The notes beneath the pieces are model-generated. The model did not search any database and had not been told where the DNA came from. It saw nothing but the letters and a program-made list of their open reading frames with translations. DNA of 64,000 nucleotides from Rhodanobacter denitrificans. GTDB lineage: Bacteria; Pseudomonadota; Gammaproteobacteria; Xanthomonadales; Rhodanobacteraceae. The stretch is from NCBI GenBank assembly GCA_017848855.1, contig JAFIHF010000032.1:290342-354341 (forward strand), read 5' to 3'. Shown here one piece after another: positions 51,062 to 59,807 of this stretch (the stretch's first letter is position 1; each line of letters starts with the position of its first letter). Made by a program: the position numbers and the translations under genes.

Positions 51062-53062
51062 ATGAAATCGATCGCCACGATCCTGTTGCTTTCGTTCGCC
51101 GTGCTGTTGCCATGCCGCGCCGCGGAGGCGCCGCTGGCCCCGGACGCGGTGCGCGCGGTGCTGCAACGCTCCGCCGATTGGCAGCTCGCGAACCCGTTGC
51201 CGATCCCCACCACCGACTGGCAGATCGCGCCGCTGTACGACGGCCTGCTGCGCCTGGGCTTTACCACCGGCGATGCGCGCGATGTCGCCGCCGTGCTGCG
51301 CTTCGGCAACCAGTCGGGCTGGTCGCCGGCTTGGGATCCCTATCACGCCGACGACTGGGCGGTCGGGCATGCCTGGCTCGACCTGTACCTGCTCGACCCC
51401 ACGCATACGGAACGCCTCGACACCCTGCGCAAGCGCCTCGCCCCGGTGCTGGCGCATCCGGTGACCGAAGTCCTGGATCGGCGCTACCAGCCGAAGACCG
51501 CCGGCGTCAAAGTCACCGACCGCTGGACCTGGTGCGACGCGCTCTACATGGAGCCGCCGACCCTGGTGCGCCTGTACCGCGCGACCGGCGACAAGAAGTA
51601 CCTCGACTTCCTCGACCGCGAATACCGCCAGACCTACGACCAGCTTTACGACCACGACGCGAAGCTGTTCTATCGCGACGGCCGCTACATCGGCACCAAG
51701 TCGCCGAACGGCAAGAAGGTGTTCTGGAGCCGCGGCAACGGCTGGGTCTACGGCGGCCTGGCGCTGCTGCTCGAACAGCTGCCGAAGGACCATCCGACCC
51801 GCCCGTTCTACGAACAGTTGTTCCGCGAGATGACGCCGGCGGTGGTCGCCGCGCAGCAGGCGGACGGCCTGTGGCGCCCGAACCTCGCCGATCCCGACCA
51901 GGTTGCCATCGGCGAAACCAGCGGCAGCGCGTTCTTCGTGTTCGGCCTGGCCTGGGGCATCGATCACGGCCTGCTCGACCGCGCGCAGTATTGGCCGGCG
52001 GTCGAGCGCGGCTGGCGCGGCCTGACCACGCGGATCAAGCCGGACGGCTATGTCGGCTACGTGCAGCGGGTGGGCGAGGCGCCGGAGAGCATCAACGCGG
52101 ACTCGCGCCAGCTCTACGGCACCGGCGCGGTGCTGCTGGCCGGCAGCGAAATCCTGCGTGCGCTCGACACCGCGACCAAGACCTCGCCGGAGAAGATCCT
52201 CGCCGCGGCGCAGGCGCAGGTCGATGCGGACCGCACGCCGATCGCGTATGTGCGGCTCGTGCCGGAACGCGGGGACGACCTCGCCTGGGAGAACGACCGC
52301 GTCGCGTTTCGCATCTACGGCCCCGAATTGCGCCCCGGCGCGGAGGACAGCGGCATCGATGTGTGGTTCAAGAGCGTTCCGTGGCCGGTCGTGGATTACC
52401 GCTATCGCGAGGATCGCCTGCACCACCTCAGCTACCACCAGGATCACGGCAACGGCTACGACGGCTACCACGTCGGCAATTCGCGTGGCGACGGCGGCCT
52501 CGGCCTGTGGCGCGACGGCAAGATCGTCACCTCGGACACCTACGTGAGCGCCCAGGTGATCTGGACCAAGCCGGACGTGGCCGAGTTCACCGCCGAATAC
52601 GAGTATCCGCCGGTGGCCGGCCGCGACAACATCCACGAAACGCGCACGATCCGGCTGCGCCTCGGCGAGCAGCTGAACGAGATCAGCTCGCGCTTCACCG
52701 TCGACGGCAAGCCGCTGGCCGGGCTCGATCTGGCGGTCGGGCTCACCACGCAAGACGACAAGATCGCCGAGATGACGTTCAAGCCCGAGGCCGGCTGGAT
52801 CAGCGTGTGGGAGCCGGTCGACGGCAAGGGCCTCGGCACGGCGGTCATTTTCCCGCGCAGCGAGACGGTGCTCGGCACGCAGCGCGTCAAGAACGAACCC
52901 GGCCACGACGAGGCTATCGCGTTCGTGCGCACCGACGCGGACGGAACCATCCGCTACCGCGCCGGCTTCGGCTGGGCGGGCGACAAGAAGATCATGAACA
53001 AGAGCGACTGGATGAGCTACGTCGCGGCGCACTCCGGGAGCTCGTACGGCAAGTCCCAATAA
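51062..53062 (+). CDS. Two-domain unsaturated uronyl hydrolase (GH105) with DUF4861
   Basis: 666 residues. After a signal peptide (IATILLLSFAVLLPCRAAEA), residues about 30-395 form a GH105 (alpha/alpha)6 barrel: WTWCDALYMEPPTLVRLYRA, WSRGNGWVYGGLALLL and RLYGTGAVLLAGSE in the related form QLYGTGAVLLAGSEIL. From about 410 the DUF4861 domain follows (WENDRVAFRIYGPELR, DVWFKSVPWPVVDYRY, YHQDHGNGYDGYHVGNSRGD). GH105 and GH88 enzymes hydrolyse the 4,5-unsaturated uronic acid left by a lyase. Fusion with DUF4861 is known from Bacteroidota and Xanthomonadales. It fits directly downstream of PL8 action. Confidence 0.9.
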   Translation: MKSIATILLLSFAVLLPCRAAEAPLAPDAVRAVLQRSADWQLANPLPIPTTDWQIAPLYDGLLRLGFTTGDARDVAAVLRFGNQSGWSPAWDPYHADDWAVGHAWLDLYLLDPTHTERLDTLRKRLAPVLAHPVTEVLDRRYQPKTAGVKVTDRWTWCDALYMEPPTLVRLYRATGDKKYLDFLDREYRQTYDQLYDHDAKLFYRDGRYIGTKSPNGKKVFWSRGNGWVYGGLALLLEQLPKDHPTRPFYEQLFREMTPAVVAAQQADGLWRPNLADPDQVAIGETSGSAFFVFGLAWGIDHGLLDRAQYWPAVERGWRGLTTRIKPDGYVGYVQRVGEAPESINADSRQLYGTGAVLLAGSEILRALDTATKTSPEKILAAAQAQVDADRTPIAYVRLVPERGDDLAWENDRVAFRIYGPELRPGAEDSGIDVWFKSVPWPVVDYRYREDRLHHLSYHQDHGNGYDGYHVGNSRGDGGLGLWRDGKIVTSDTYVSAQVIWTKPDVAEFTAEYEYPPVAGRDNIHETRTIRLRLGEQLNEISSRFTVDGKPLAGLDLAVGLTTQDDKIAEMTFKPEAGWISVWEPVDGKGLGTAVIFPRSETVLGTQRVKNEPGHDEAIAFVRTDADGTIRYRAGFGWAGDKKIMNKSDWMSYVAAHSGSSYGKSQ

Positions 53063-53140
53063 AGCGTTCCGCATTTCATGCGGAGGGCGGGACAGCAGCA
53101 ACCCTCGCGCATGAATGCAAGGCCGAACAGTTTTGTGTGC

Positions 53141-53191
53141 AGCCCCCTTTCCCCGCGCCCCGATCGCAGTTCATCGCGAAAGGGGCTTTTT
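53141..53191 (+). terminator. Terminator after the GH105 gene
   Basis: AGCCCCCTTT (53141-53150) pairs, with one bulge, to AAAGGGGCT (53179-53187) and is followed by TTTTTGGGG. It separates the glycan-degrading series from the D-amino acid operon. Confidence 0.6.
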
Positions 53192-53276
53192 GGGGTGCGC
53201 ATCGATCGATAGCGGGGGCGCTTCGCAGTCGCCGCGAATGGCACGGGAAACGATATTTCTCTCAGGTGGTTGCGCC

Positions 53277-53333
53277 ATGAATGCACTCATCCACAGCGAT
53301 TCGAAGTCCACGCGGACCGGAGTGGTCGAATGA
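53277..53333 (+). CDS. Possible 18-residue upstream ORF coupled to the FHS transporter
   Basis: MNALIHSDSKSTRTGVVE, preceded by AGGTGG at a good distance, ends in a TGA that overlaps the transporter ATG (ATGA). It could be a leader that couples translation, or simply chance. No amino acid is clearly over-represented. Confidence 0.3.
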   Translation: MNALIHSDSKSTRTGVVE

Positions 53334-54661
53334 CGATATCGGCGCTTCAAACACCGCGGCAATACGCCATCTCGATCGCGCTGATCGGCGTGCTGTTCTT
53401 CGTTTTCGGTTTCGTGACCTGGCTCAACGGCCCGCTGATCACCTTCGTCAAGCTGGCGTTCGATCTCGACACGGACGCGAAAGCGTTTCTCGTCACGACC
53501 GCGTTCTACATGGCGTACTTCTTCTTCGCGCTGCCGTCGTCGTGGCTGCTGGAGCGCACCGGCATGAAGCAGGGCATGGCGATCGGCTTGGCGGTGATGG
53601 CGGTCGGCAGCTTCGCCTTCGGCACCTATGCCACGCATCGGAACTACCCGGCCTGCCTTGCCGGCCTGTTCGTGATCGGTTCGGGGCTATCGCTGCTGCA
53701 GACGGCCTCGAATCCCTACATCAGCATCATCGGGCCGATCGACAGCGCCGCGCGACGCATCAGCATCATGGGCATCTGCAACAAGCTGGCGGGCATCCTC
53801 GCGCCGATCATGATCGGCCTGTGGGTGCTCAAGGGCGTCGACCGGATCGGGCAACTGGCTGCCGCGGCGCCGAATGAGGCGGCCAGGGCGGAGGTGCTCA
53901 ACCGGTTCGCGGCCACGGTGTACCACCCCTACCTCGCGATCAGCGCCGTGCTGGTCCTGCTGGCGATCGGCATCGTGTTTTCGCCGCTGCCCGAGATCCG
54001 GGCAGGGGAGGCGAACGTGTCATCCGCGCCCGCACCCGGGGAGCGGGAGAAGGGCAGCCTGCTGCAGTTCCCGCATCTGTGGCTCGGCGTGGTCTGCATC
54101 TTCGTCTACCTCGGCGTCGAGGTGATGGCCGGCGACGCCATCGGCACCTACGCCCGCGGTTTCCAGATACCGAACGACCAGGCGAAGTATTTCACCGCGA
54201 TCACGCTCTCGGCGATGCTGGTCGGCTACGTGATCGGCCTCGCGGTGATTCCGAAACGGCTTTCGCAGGAGCGTTGCCTCGCCGTTTCCGCCGTGCTGGG
54301 CGCGGTGCTGGCGATGCTCGCCTGGGCAACGCATGGCTATGTGTCGGTGGCCTGCGTGGCCGCGCTGGGACTGGCCAATGCGCTGATGTGGCCGGCGATC
54401 TTTCCGCTCGCGATCAAGGGGCTGGGGCGTTTCACCGAGAAGGGTTCGGCCCTGCTCATCATGGGGATTGCCGGCGGCGCCATCGTTCCACGTCTGTTTG
54501 CCGTGCTCAAGGAGCAGTACGACTTCCAGGCCGTGTTTCTCGCGCTGATGTTGCCGAGCTATCTCTACATTCTTTTCTATTCGCTGAAAGGCTACCGGGT
54601 CGGCCAGCCGAAACCGGCGGCCTTCCTGGCGACTCCCGTTTTCTCAGGCTCCGAGGAGTAG
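53330..54661 (+). CDS. FHS-family sugar:proton symporter (FucP/NagP type)
   Basis: 443 residues with twelve membrane segments. The opening ALIGVLFFVFGFVTWLNGPL is typical of FHS transporters (L-fucose, glucose/galactose, N-acetylglucosamine), as are ASNPYISIIGP and LPSSWLLERTGMK. A charged loop lies between segments 6 and 7. Substrate is not determined; its position at the head of an operon for D-amino acid derivatives leaves open a sugar-linked amino acid conjugate. Four bases separate it from ridA. Confidence 0.87.
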   Translation: MTISALQTPRQYAISIALIGVLFFVFGFVTWLNGPLITFVKLAFDLDTDAKAFLVTTAFYMAYFFFALPSSWLLERTGMKQGMAIGLAVMAVGSFAFGTYATHRNYPACLAGLFVIGSGLSLLQTASNPYISIIGPIDSAARRISIMGICNKLAGILAPIMIGLWVLKGVDRIGQLAAAAPNEAARAEVLNRFAATVYHPYLAISAVLVLLAIGIVFSPLPEIRAGEANVSSAPAPGEREKGSLLQFPHLWLGVVCIFVYLGVEVMAGDAIGTYARGFQIPNDQAKYFTAITLSAMLVGYVIGLAVIPKRLSQERCLAVSAVLGAVLAMLAWATHGYVSVACVAALGLANALMWPAIFPLAIKGLGRFTEKGSALLIMGIAGGAIVPRLFAVLKEQYDFQAVFLALMLPSYLYILFYSLKGYRVGQPKPAAFLATPVFSGSEE

Positions 54662-54664
54662 CAC

Positions 54665-55057
54665 ATGTCGATCGAACGCATTGGCGGTATCAAGAGTGGT
54701 AGCGGCGGCCAGGCGCTGCCGTTCTGTCAGGCCGTCCGGGCCGGCGATTTCGTGTTCGTCTCCGGGCAGGTGGCAATGGGCGAGGACGGCGAGATCGTCG
54801 CCGGCGGCATCGTCGAGCAGACGCACAAGACGATGGAGAACATCATCGCGATCCTGGCCAAGGCCGGTTGCACGCTGGCCGATGTGGTCAAGGCGAACGT
54901 CTGGCTCGACGACACGCGCGATTTCCAGGCGTTCAACCGCGCCTACTCCGGCTATTTCGCCGGCAACCCGCCCGCGCGTTCGTGCGTGCGATCGCAGATC
55001 ATGGTCGACGCCAAGGTCGAGATCGACGTGATCGCCTACAAGCCGGCGCACGACTGA
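54665..55057 (+). CDS. RidA family enamine/imine deaminase
   Basis: 130 residues of the YjgF/YER057c/UK114 family: FCQAVRAGDFVFVSGQVAMG, VEQTHKTMENIIAILAKAG, DVVKANVWLDDTRDF and the arginine-bearing PPARSCVRSQIM. RidA enzymes hydrolyse 2-aminoacrylate-type enamines released by PLP dehydratases. The neighbouring DSD1-type protein would release exactly such a compound from D-serine or D-threonine, so the pairing is chemically sensible. Confidence 0.9.
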   Translation: MSIERIGGIKSGSGGQALPFCQAVRAGDFVFVSGQVAMGEDGEIVAGGIVEQTHKTMENIIAILAKAGCTLADVVKANVWLDDTRDFQAFNRAYSGYFAGNPPARSCVRSQIMVDAKVEIDVIAYKPAHD

Positions 55058-55059
55058 AC

Positions 55060-56229
55060 ATGGCCCACGCGCTCTACACGTATCCGTGGAATCTGCACGA
55101 CCCGGATGCGGATGTCGCGGCCATACGCGCGCTCGGCATCGACGAAATCAGCCTGGCAGCGAGCTACCACGCGGGCAAATTCATCCAGCCGCACGATGCG
55201 CGGCGGCGCGTCTACTTTCCCGAGGACGGCACGGTCTATTTCCGTCCGCGTCGGCAGTACGGCACGGTCCAGCCGCAGGTCGCCGCGATCACCGCGCAGC
55301 GCGATACGTTGCAGGAGCTGTGTGGCCGCGGCGCAGTCAAGATCAATGCCTGGGTCGTGCTCAACCACAACACGCGGCTCGGCATGCTGCATCCCGGGCT
55401 GGTCGTGCACAACTGCCACGGCGATCCGTATCCGTACAGCCTGTGTCCCGCGCATGCCGAAGTCCGCGAGTACGCCGTGACGCTGGCGGCCGACCTGGCC
55501 GCGCATTACGACCTGGCGCGCTTGCTGCTCGAGACGCCGGGGTACCTGGGCTACGCGCACGGCTTCCACCACGAGTTCGCGCAGCTGGCCGTCGACGCGA
55601 CGCTGGACGCACTGCTCGGCCTGTGTTTCTGCGGGGCCTGCCTGGCCGGCGCCTTGCGCGCGGGCATCGATGCCCCGGGCCTGCGCAAGCGCACGGCTGC
55701 ACGCGTCGACACCTTGCTCGGTTCCGAAGTCGAGGCCGACGAGCGGCGGGCGTGGGATCGACTCGAACGCGATCTGCAAAACGACGCGGAGTTGGCGGCG
55801 TATCACGCCTGGCGCGCCGAAACGGTGACCTCCCTGGTCGCCGAGATCCGCGCCGAGGTCAGGCCCGAGGTCGCGGTCAAGGTGATTTCCACGACGCAGC
55901 GCAGCCATCGGCTGGCCTATCTCGAAGGGCACGACCTCGGCGCCCTGGCGGACGTCTGCGACGGCCTGGAAGCGCCGCTGTACCAGTCCTCGACGCGCGC
56001 CTTCGAGGACGAACTCCGCTACCTGCGCGGCCAACTCGGCGCCGCGCCGATGAGCGCGATTCTGCGCCCGGGCTTTCCGGACATGGACGAGGAAGCGCAA
56101 TTGCGCGAACGCCATGCGTCGCTGCAGGCAGCGGGCCTCGGCGATATCGCCTTCTACAACTACGGACTGCTGAAGCCGAGCAACCTGGCCTGGATCCGCC
56201 GCCTGCTGACCACGGACAACATCCCATGA
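55060..56229 (+). CDS. TIM-barrel-like protein with LCFCxxC motif, family unknown (copy 2)
   Basis: 389 residues and a clear paralogue of the protein at 46379: YSLCPAHAEVREYAVTLAAD, GYAHGFHHEFAQ, GLCFCGACLAGAL, and a shared N-terminal pattern ALGIDEISLAASYHAGKF. The central Cys-x-Cys-x-x-Cys is intact in both. No signal peptide. It sits between ridA (2-base gap) and an SDR gene (ATGA overlap). Presence of one copy in each sub-cluster suggests that each acts on the intermediate of its own pathway. Function unknown. Confidence 0.72.
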   Translation: MAHALYTYPWNLHDPDADVAAIRALGIDEISLAASYHAGKFIQPHDARRRVYFPEDGTVYFRPRRQYGTVQPQVAAITAQRDTLQELCGRGAVKINAWVVLNHNTRLGMLHPGLVVHNCHGDPYPYSLCPAHAEVREYAVTLAADLAAHYDLARLLLETPGYLGYAHGFHHEFAQLAVDATLDALLGLCFCGACLAGALRAGIDAPGLRKRTAARVDTLLGSEVEADERRAWDRLERDLQNDAELAAYHAWRAETVTSLVAEIRAEVRPEVAVKVISTTQRSHRLAYLEGHDLGALADVCDGLEAPLYQSSTRAFEDELRYLRGQLGAAPMSAILRPGFPDMDEEAQLRERHASLQAAGLGDIAFYNYGLLKPSNLAWIRRLLTTDNIP

Positions 56230-57023
56230 CGACGAGTTTCGATTTCACCGGCAAGCACATCATGATCACCGGCGCCGCGGGCGGCATCGGCATCAGCCTG
56301 TGCAAAGCCTTTCTGGGCTGGGGCGGCACGGTCTACGCCTTCGACCGCGACGAGGCCACCCTCGATTCGCTGAAGGCGGCGCTGGGCGCGCATCCCCACC
56401 TCGTCTGCGCCGCCGCGGACCTGACCGATCTGGCTGCCACGAAGCAGGCGGTCGATCGTCTCGGCAGTCAGCACGGCGCGGTCGATATCCTGATCAACAA
56501 CGCCGGCGCGGCGGCCGCGACCGCCTTGGCCAACCTGACTCCGGAAAACTGGGAGCACGATCTCGCGATCAACCTCACCGCCCCTTACCACTGCGTCGAG
56601 GCGGTCAAAATGGCCATGCTCGCGAACAAGCGCGGCGTGATCGTCAATATCGGCACCGTCAACAGCCTGCTGGCGCTCGGCCACCCGGCCTACAGCGCGG
56701 CCAAGGCGGGATTGGTCAGCTATACCCGTTCGCTGGCGATCGAGTACGGACCGCACGGCATCCGCGCGAACATCCTTTGCCCGGGCACGGTCAAGACGCA
56801 GGCCTGGAAAGCGCGCGTGGCGAAGAAGCCGCAAGTGTTCGACGACTTGAAGAAGTGGTATCCGCTGCGCGATTTCGCCGAGCCCGCCGATATCGCGAAT
56901 GCAGCGGGCTTCCTCGCCTCCGACGCGGCGCGGGCGATCACCGGCGTGGTGCTGCCCGTGGATGCCGGCCTGACCGCGGGCAACCCGGTCATGGCGGCGG
57001 AACTGACGCTGGAATCCTTCTGA
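56226..57023 (+). CDS. Short-chain dehydrogenase/reductase
   Basis: 265 residues, classical SDR: nucleotide motif TGAAGGIG near 16, NNAG near 88, catalytic S in NIGTVNS and YSAAK near 156. A Lys/Trp-rich segment KPQVFDDLKKWYPLRDF near 200 defines the substrate lid. The substrate is not identifiable; sugar alcohols or hydroxy acids are likely. Overlaps the previous gene by ATGA and the next by TGATG. Confidence 0.9.
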   Translation: MTTSFDFTGKHIMITGAAGGIGISLCKAFLGWGGTVYAFDRDEATLDSLKAALGAHPHLVCAAADLTDLAATKQAVDRLGSQHGAVDILINNAGAAAATALANLTPENWEHDLAINLTAPYHCVEAVKMAMLANKRGVIVNIGTVNSLLALGHPAYSAAKAGLVSYTRSLAIEYGPHGIRANILCPGTVKTQAWKARVAKKPQVFDDLKKWYPLRDFAEPADIANAAGFLASDAARAITGVVLPVDAGLTAGNPVMAAELTLESF

Positions 57024-58309
57024 TGGCGACCGACATGCAAGCGCCGTGGGCCTTGCCCGTGCTGACCGGCTGCAAGGGCCTGCCGCTGGCGGCGAGCGCG
57101 TTGCGCCTCGAAGACATCGGCGCGCAAGGCTGGAATCTGCTTGCCGGCGACCTGCCGACGCCGGTGGCCGTGCTCAAGGCCAGCGCGCTGGCGCACAACC
57201 TCACCACGATGCAGGCGTATCTCGATCGCGCCGGCGTGCGCCTCGCGCCGCACGGCAAGACCACGATGTGCCCACAACTCTACGCGCGGCAGATCGGCGC
57301 CGGCGCCTGGGGCATCACTGTGGCGACGTTCGCCCAGGCGCGGGTGGCGATCGCCTGCGGCGTGCGCAACGTGCTCATCGCCAACGAACTGGTCGGCGAG
57401 GCCGAAATCGAGGGGTTGGCGCAACTGCAGCGCGAACACCCCGAGTTGGAACTCTACAGCTTGGTGGATTCGGTCGCGGGCCTGGAACGGCTGCATCACG
57501 TCCTGCAGCGCCATCCCGGCCAGTCGCCGTTCCGCGTGCTGCTGGAAATCGGTTTCCCGGGCGGACGCTGCGGTTGCCGCAGCGCCGAGGAAGCGCTGGC
57601 CGTGGCACGCGCCGCCGCCGCGTTGCCGACGATCGCGCTGAGCGGCATCGAAGGCTACGAAGGCCTGATCGTGAGCGCGGACCGGCATCGCGACGCCGTG
57701 GCGGTCGATGCCTATCTGGCGACCGTCATCGAGGTCTTCCAGCGCTGCGCCAACGAGAAACTGTTCGCCAAGGGCCCGGTGCTGCTCAGCGCCGGCGGTT
57801 CGGCCTATTTCGACTTGGTCGCGCGCGCCCTGGCCAGCGTCAAGGCGCTCGACCTGCTGCCGATCGTGCGCAGCGGCTGCTATCTCACGCACGACACCGG
57901 CTTTTACCAGGCGCTGGTCGCCAACGTGGCCGAACGAGCCGTGCTCGGCGAGGCCCCGGACTTGCGCAGCGCGCTGGAGGTCTGGACCCAGGTGTTGTCG
58001 CGGCCGGAGCCCGACCTGGTCATCTTGAATGCCGGCAAGCGCGACGTGTCTTTCGACATCGACCTGCCGTTCGCCCACAGCTGGTTCCGCGCGCAGGAAT
58101 CGGCGCCGCAGCCGCTGGCGCAGAGCACCGTGCTGCGCCTGAGCGACCAGCATGCGTTCCTGCGCGTGCCCGCGGATTCGCCGCTGCAAGTCGGCGACTT
58201 CGTCGGGTTGTCGATCTCGCACCCGTGCACCACGTTCGACAAATGGCAGGTGCTGCTCGAGGTCGACGACGACTACAACGTCATCGAAGCCCTGCGGACG
58301 TACTTCTGA
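57023..58309 (+). CDS. DSD1-type D-amino acid dehydratase/deaminase (fold-type III PLP, zinc)
   Basis: 428 residues of the alanine racemase N-terminal/D-serine dehydratase-like family. PLP lysine K79 in LAPHGKTTMCPQL and the zinc ligands H400 and C402 in SISHPCTTFDKW are in place, as in eukaryotic D-serine dehydratase. Known relatives deaminate D-serine or D-threonine, or act as D-threonine aldolases. The context (RidA upstream, N-acyl-D-amino acid deacylase downstream) favours dehydration of a free D-amino acid to a 2-oxo acid via an enamine. Starts within the SDR stop codon (TGATG). Confidence 0.88.
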   Translation: MATDMQAPWALPVLTGCKGLPLAASALRLEDIGAQGWNLLAGDLPTPVAVLKASALAHNLTTMQAYLDRAGVRLAPHGKTTMCPQLYARQIGAGAWGITVATFAQARVAIACGVRNVLIANELVGEAEIEGLAQLQREHPELELYSLVDSVAGLERLHHVLQRHPGQSPFRVLLEIGFPGGRCGCRSAEEALAVARAAAALPTIALSGIEGYEGLIVSADRHRDAVAVDAYLATVIEVFQRCANEKLFAKGPVLLSAGGSAYFDLVARALASVKALDLLPIVRSGCYLTHDTGFYQALVANVAERAVLGEAPDLRSALEVWTQVLSRPEPDLVILNAGKRDVSFDIDLPFAHSWFRAQESAPQPLAQSTVLRLSDQHAFLRVPADSPLQVGDFVGLSISHPCTTFDKWQVLLEVDDDYNVIEALRTYF

Positions 58310-59757
58310 TGGAATCCCACGCCTACGACCTGATCCTGCGCGGCGGCACCGTGATCGACGGCACCGGCGCGGCGCGCTACGCCGCCGACGTCGGCATCCG
58401 CGGCGAACGCATCGCGGCGGTCGGCGATCTTGCCGGCGAGCGCGCGGCCTCGACGGTCGACGTTGCCGGCAAGATCGTGGCGCCCGGCTTCATCGACACG
58501 CACACGCACGACGACTGCGCCTGCCTGACCGCGCCGGACATGATCCCGAAGATCAGCCAGGGCGTGACGACGGTGGTGGTCGGCAACTGCGGGCTGTCGG
58601 TGGCGCCGATCCGCTTTCCGCAGTCGGTGCCCGAGCCGTTCAACCTGCTGGGGCAACCGAAGGACTTCGTCTTCGACCGCTTTGCCGACTATGCCGACGC
58701 GGTGGATGCGGCGCAGCCGCGCGTGAACGTCGCCGCCCTGGTGGGCCACTCGACCTTGCGGGCCGCTTGCGTCCGGGATCTCTCGCGCAAGGCGAACGCG
58801 GTGGAGCTCACCACGATGCGCGCCTATGTCGCCGAAGCGATGGCGGCCGGCGCTCACGGGCTGAGTTCGGGCGTGTTCTATCCGCCGGCCGCCGCCGCGG
58901 ACATCGAAGAACTGGTGGCGGTCGCGCGCGAGGTGAGCGCCGCGGGCGGCGTGTATGCGACGCACATCCGCGACGAATACGACGGCGTGATCGAGGCCTT
59001 GCGCGAGGCGTTTGCCACGGCGGCGCAGGCCGCGCTGCCGCTGGTCGTCTCGCACCACAAATGCGCCGGCGTGCACAACTGGGGGCGTTCGGTGCAGACG
59101 CTCGCCCTGCTGGAAGAGACCGCGCGGCGGCAGCCGGTCGGCCTCGACTGCTATCCCTACACCGCCGGTTCCTCGGTGCTCGAACCGGATCTGGCGGATG
59201 GCGAAATCGACATCCTGATCAATTCGTCCAAGCCGCACCCGGAGTGCGCGGGACGTTACCTGCGCGAGATCAGCGAAAGCTGGGGCGTCAGCCAGCGCGA
59301 GGCGGCCGAGCGGCTGGTGCCGGGCTCGGCGTGCTACTTCCAGATCCATGAAGACGACATGCGGCGCATCCTGCAGCACCCCTTGTCGATGGTCGGCTCG
59401 GACGGCCTGCCGAACGATCCCAATCCGCACCCGCGCCTGTGGGGCACCTTCCCGCGCGTGCTCGGCAAGTATGCGCGCGAGCAGGGGCTGTTCACGCTGG
59501 AAACCGCGGTGCACAAGATGACCGGCCTGTCGGCTGCGCGCTTCGGCCTGACCGGCCGCGGCCGCGTCGCCGTGGACCACGCGGCGGACCTGACGATTTT
59601 CGACGCGGACACCATCCTGGACCGGGCGACGTTCGAGCAGCCCCGGCAGACCGCCGCGGGCATCGAGCACGTGTACGTCAATGGGCGGCTGGCCTGGCGC
59701 GGCGGCGAACCGGCGGGTACGCGCAGCGGGCGCTTTCTGCGCCGGGGACTCGCCTGA
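58309..59757 (+). CDS. N-acyl-D-amino acid deacylase (D-aminoacylase)
   Basis: 482 residues of the amidohydrolase superfamily, D-aminoacylase subgroup. H65 and H67 in APGFIDTHTHDDC bind metal, VVVGNCGLSVAP with its cysteine is the conserved metal ligand region, LVVSHHKCAG and MVGSDGLPNDPNPHPR supply further ligands and the catalytic aspartate. It would release free D-amino acids from N-acyl-D-amino acids for the upstream DSD1-type enzyme. Coupled to that gene by TGATG. Confidence 0.9.
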   Translation: MESHAYDLILRGGTVIDGTGAARYAADVGIRGERIAAVGDLAGERAASTVDVAGKIVAPGFIDTHTHDDCACLTAPDMIPKISQGVTTVVVGNCGLSVAPIRFPQSVPEPFNLLGQPKDFVFDRFADYADAVDAAQPRVNVAALVGHSTLRAACVRDLSRKANAVELTTMRAYVAEAMAAGAHGLSSGVFYPPAAAADIEELVAVAREVSAAGGVYATHIRDEYDGVIEALREAFATAAQAALPLVVSHHKCAGVHNWGRSVQTLALLEETARRQPVGLDCYPYTAGSSVLEPDLADGEIDILINSSKPHPECAGRYLREISESWGVSQREAAERLVPGSACYFQIHEDDMRRILQHPLSMVGSDGLPNDPNPHPRLWGTFPRVLGKYAREQGLFTLETAVHKMTGLSAARFGLTGRGRVAVDHAADLTIFDADTILDRATFEQPRQTAAGIEHVYVNGRLAWRGGEPAGTRSGRFLRRGLA

Positions 59758-59807
59758 TGGCGACGGCGTTTGCGATCGACCTGAAGTTTTTCAGCGAAAC
59801 CAGGTAG
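59757..59807 (+). pseudogene. 16-codon remnant or micro-ORF at the operon end
   Basis: Starts with the same TGATG coupling used by the two preceding junctions, encodes MATAFAIDLKFFSETR and stops. It may be the stump of a further operon gene lost at the repeat block that follows, or a chance frame. Related clusters in other proteobacteria often continue with a sugar kinase gene, which is absent here. Confidence 0.3.
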
